Shown here one piece after another: positions 33,936 through 35,595 of a stretch of 35,595 bases of DNA. The stretch's first letter is position 1; each line of letters begins with the position of its first letter. Below the pieces are notes generated by a model that was not told the origin of the DNA, did no database searches, and saw nothing but the letters and a program-made list of their open reading frames with translations. The stretch lies in the NCBI GenBank assembly GCA_913030835.1, contig CAJWDP010000033.1, positions 1 to 35,595 of the forward strand. Direction: 5' to 3'. Origin of the DNA: an uncultured Flavobacteriales bacterium. Lineage in GTDB: Bacteria > Bacteroidota > Bacteroidia > Flavobacteriales_D > Parvicellaceae. The translations under genes were made by a program, and so were the position numbers.

Positions 33936-34202
33936 TTATTTCCGAACCTTTGCTATTTCTGTATTGTCTACTTTAATGATGTATTCCCATGCTCGGAAAG
34001 CGGGAAAGACAGGAGGTATCATGACCGTTACATTTACGTCCTTATTATTCACCTGAAAATCAACTTTTTTAACGCCGCCAACTACCGCCATCTTTGTTTT
34101 CAAAGGAACTCCATCGATCCAGATCTTTATGGTTCCCAAAAACCAATTTCTACTTACTAAAACTTCCTTTTCATCTACTTTAAAACGATGGATGTCTGAC
34201 AT
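33936..34202 (-). CDS. small beta-rich protein of unknown function
   Basis: This 88-residue product has alternating hydrophobic strand-like segments (KEVLVSRNWFLGTIKIWIDG, VKKVDFQVNNKDVNVTVMI) and no signal peptide or catalytic motif. Several strands with conserved-looking W, G and D suggest a small beta-sandwich. It lies 74 bp upstream of the phosphatase gene on the same strand, so it may be co-transcribed with it, but no link in function is shown. It could be a protein-binding domain; the family is not recognised. Confidence 0.55.
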   Translation of the reverse strand: MSDIHRFKVDEKEVLVSRNWFLGTIKIWIDGVPLKTKMAVVGGVKKVDFQVNNKDVNVTVMIPPVFPAFRAWEYIIKVDNTEIAKVRK

Positions 34203-34327
34203 ATTAAGTGTTTTTCGACTGAGCTAAGTTATAAAATAGTTTGTAAAACTTAACCTGCACGAAGAAAATTGAACTCTAGCTTTAAAGGAATACGTGTTGA
34301 GGATTGATGCGGATGGGTAAATAGCGA

Positions 34328-34822
34328 TCACTCTGTAATCGTCGGTACCAGCTTTCCATTTTCATAGGTCTCTTCGTCCCAGAGCTCTCCGTTGTCAAAC
34401 CAAAGTCTGCATAAACCGTTTTTCTTTCCATTGGTGTAAATTTCTTCTGTAGAAAGCTGACCATTCTGGTGCCATTCTCTCCAAACTCCATCTTTTTCAC
34501 CGTTGATGTAGCTACCTTCCTGCTTAAGCTGACCGGATTTATACCACTTTTTGCATGCTCCGTAAAGTAAGCCGGATCGATAAGCACACTCGCTCAACAA
34601 CCCACCATGCATCCAATTTCGATAAACGATTCCATCCAATGGACGCATCGTCATTCGTAAATAGATATAGGTATCTCCGATGGTTACTACTTCCTGCTCA
34701 GAATAACGTGATAAAGACGAATCCGATCTAAGCTGCGGGGATGGTTCCGGATAGTCTAGTGGGTTTTGACTGTAACCAATTGCTGCTGACAAAAGCAATG
34801 CGGGGATAAGCAAATATTTCAT
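34328..34822 (-). CDS. secreted MORN-type (YwqK-like) repeat protein
   Basis: The 164-residue product has a signal peptide (MKYLLIPALLLSAAIGYSQ, residues 1-19). From about residue 78 it shows four MORN-like repeats with the pattern G-x-x-x-x-W-x-x-x-G-Q-L-x-x-E, for example GVWREWHQNGQLSTEEIY and GLCRLWFDNGELWDEETY. This resembles the YwqK antitoxin family repeat, but in secreted Bacteroidota proteins such repeats have no known link to toxins. A shorter frame on the same strand (34282-34587) overlaps it and is a shadow. A plausible promoter lies just upstream. Confidence 0.75.
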   Translation of the reverse strand: MKYLLIPALLLSAAIGYSQNPLDYPEPSPQLRSDSSLSRYSEQEVVTIGDTYIYLRMTMRPLDGIVYRNWMHGGLLSECAYRSGLLYGACKKWYKSGQLKQEGSYINGEKDGVWREWHQNGQLSTEEIYTNGKKNGLCRLWFDNGELWDEETYENGKLVPTITE

Positions 34823-34842
34823 GCGGTAAGTTTAAGTGTTTA

Positions 34843-34873
34843 CTAAGCTAATCTAATTTTGATTTCAGCCAAA
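34843..34873 (-). promoter_or_regulatory. probable promoter for the MORN-type gene (TTTG-N19-TAGCTTAG)
   Basis: On the minus strand TTTG (34870-34873) is followed by exactly 19 bases and TAGCTTAG (34843-34850). The -7 differs from TAnnTTTG at one position. The start would leave about 15 nt of leader before the ATG at 34822. Confidence 0.45.
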
Positions 34874-35015
34874 TTCTTTAAGCAAAAACCAATACTGAAT
34901 TAGTAATAACGATTTGTTACTAACTAGGTTACAAGAATCATAAATTTTCAGTGAAGCTGAACCATCAATGAACAGATTACCCATATGAAAATACGATTCC
35001 CACATTACAACATGA

Positions 35016-35042
35016 AAACCCGACGAGTAGCACGTCGGGTTT
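35016..35042. terminator. strong hairpin terminator next to the suspected junction
   Basis: A 10-bp GC-rich stem (35016-35025 with 35033-35042) and a 7-base loop have A or T runs at both ends. On the minus strand it is followed by four T. No intact native gene precedes it on the right, which fits a gene that was replaced by foreign sequence. The stretch 34874-35015 holds nothing else I recognise. Confidence 0.7.
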
Positions 35043-35048
35043 ATCTAT

Positions 35049-35595
35049 TCATAAGACTATTAATTCATTAGCTGTTTCTTCTTCTATACCTTCTATCTTT
35101 ACTAAGTCATTAAGATTACAATCTTTAATTATATCGATTGTAGAAAATCCCTCTGCTACCAAAAGTTGTCCTAAAGTTTCATCAACTTCTAAATTTCTCA
35201 TTAAATTTTCAGTCCTATCTTTAAAAACCTCTTGTCTTCTCTCAGACTCTTCTTTGTCTGTCATTATATTAATTTCATAATCTATTAATTTGGTCGCTAA
35301 CCTAACATTTTGACCTCTTCTTCCTATTGCTTTACTTAGATTTTCTTCACTGAGAATGACATCAAGTTTTTTACCCTCTTTATCAATATTTACTTTTTGC
35401 ACTTCAGCTGGTGATAAGGCATTTGAGACTACAACAGAAATATCTTCAGACCAATTCACAATATCAATCTTCTCTCCTTGAAGTTCATTAACAACTGCTT
35501 GGACCCTGCTACCTCTCATTCCCACACAAGCGCCTACTGGATCAAGTGAAGTATCTATAGCTTTAACACAAATTTTGGCTCTACTCCCAGGGTCT
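35049..35595 (-). CDS. nusA: NusA fragment of alphaproteobacterial type (5' part outside the window, 3' end truncated)
   Basis: The frame is open to the right edge and codes for about 180 residues of transcription factor NusA. It has the KH1 part DPVGACVGMRGSRVQAVV, then LSPAEVQKVNID, the KH2 part LSKAIGRRGQNVRLATKL, and the start of the C-terminal repeat region VDETLGQLLVAEGFST to KIEGIEEETANELI. AIGRRGQNVRLA, EESERRQE and LLVAEGF are features of alphaproteobacterial NusA, while Bacteroidota NusA has different residues at these sites. It ends abruptly (ELIVL, then stop) where family members continue with ERA or a similar run. The codons are also more AT-rich than in the rest of the window. 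It is probably not part of the same genome. Confidence 0.85.
   Translation of the reverse strand, partial: DPGSRAKICVKAIDTSLDPVGACVGMRGSRVQAVVNELQGEKIDIVNWSEDISVVVSNALSPAEVQKVNIDKEGKKLDVILSEENLSKAIGRRGQNVRLATKLIDYEINIMTDKEESERRQEVFKDRTENLMRNLEVDETLGQLLVAEGFSTIDIIKDCNLNDLVKIEGIEEETANELIVL

Noticed and set aside
34282-34587. Minus-strand frame of 101 residues
   Set aside because: It lies within the MORN-type gene in another frame and shows no signal or motif; the 164-residue frame has a signal peptide and four repeats.

Overview
The window reads as about 35 kb of ordinary chromosome from a member of the Bacteroidota, most likely a free-living Flavobacteriales relative. This rests on several things seen together: a 30S protein THX with the MGKGDKKTKRGK start, a type IX secretion C-terminal sorting domain, a YtxJ-type bacillithiol-system protein, many short lipoproteins with an S-C lipobox, promoters of the ATTG/CTTG-N19-TAnnTTTG kind, and almost no Shine-Dalgarno sequences. 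There are no transposases, phage genes, CRISPR arrays, tRNAs or rRNAs that I can see. The last ~550 bases are the exception: they encode a piece of NusA whose sequence is alphaproteobacterial in character, so the right edge is probably an assembly chimera (or, less likely, transferred DNA).

Layout. 1-2.25 kb: the 5' part of miaE (minus), then pdxH and a family-2-like glycosyltransferase overlapping by TTGA. 2.4-4.65 kb: three overlapping plus-strand genes for predicted lipoproteins of unknown role. 4.66-8.77 kb (minus): THX with a long K-rich/E-rich tail, trmH, hup (HU), then a tightly overlapping rlmI-like/fmt/cupin set. 8.8-12.2 kb: a lipoprotein, a TPR-like secreted protein and recQ. 12.2-18.4 kb (plus): ilvE, a secreted carboxypeptidase-regulatory-like protein, a GNAT acetyltransferase, a T9SS cargo protein, gamma-glutamyltransferase and ytxJ. 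18.4-19.7 kb: gltA (minus).

19.8-24.4 kb (minus) is the most interesting part. It is an apparent four-gene operon of a DPP-IV-like S9 peptidase, a thioredoxin-like protein, a previously easy-to-miss 47-residue single-span membrane protein, and a protein that joins about sixteen 12-residue FGxGxVxF repeats to a two-transmembrane potassium-channel pore (TIGYGD). The last three genes sit 3-4 bp apart or overlap (GTGA). 24.5-31 kb: a GlcD-type FAD oxidase, a POT peptide transporter with a ~200-residue insertion, an M1 aminopeptidase lipoprotein and a patatin-like lipase. The S9 peptidase, M1 peptidase, POT transporter and gamma-glutamyltransferase together suggest a cell that lives partly on peptides. 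31-34.9 kb: small conserved-type proteins, a 40-residue lipoprotein, a TPR-TM-coiled-coil-SpoIIE phosphatase and a MORN/YwqK-like protein.

All functional calls are from reading motifs by eye; no database search was possible.
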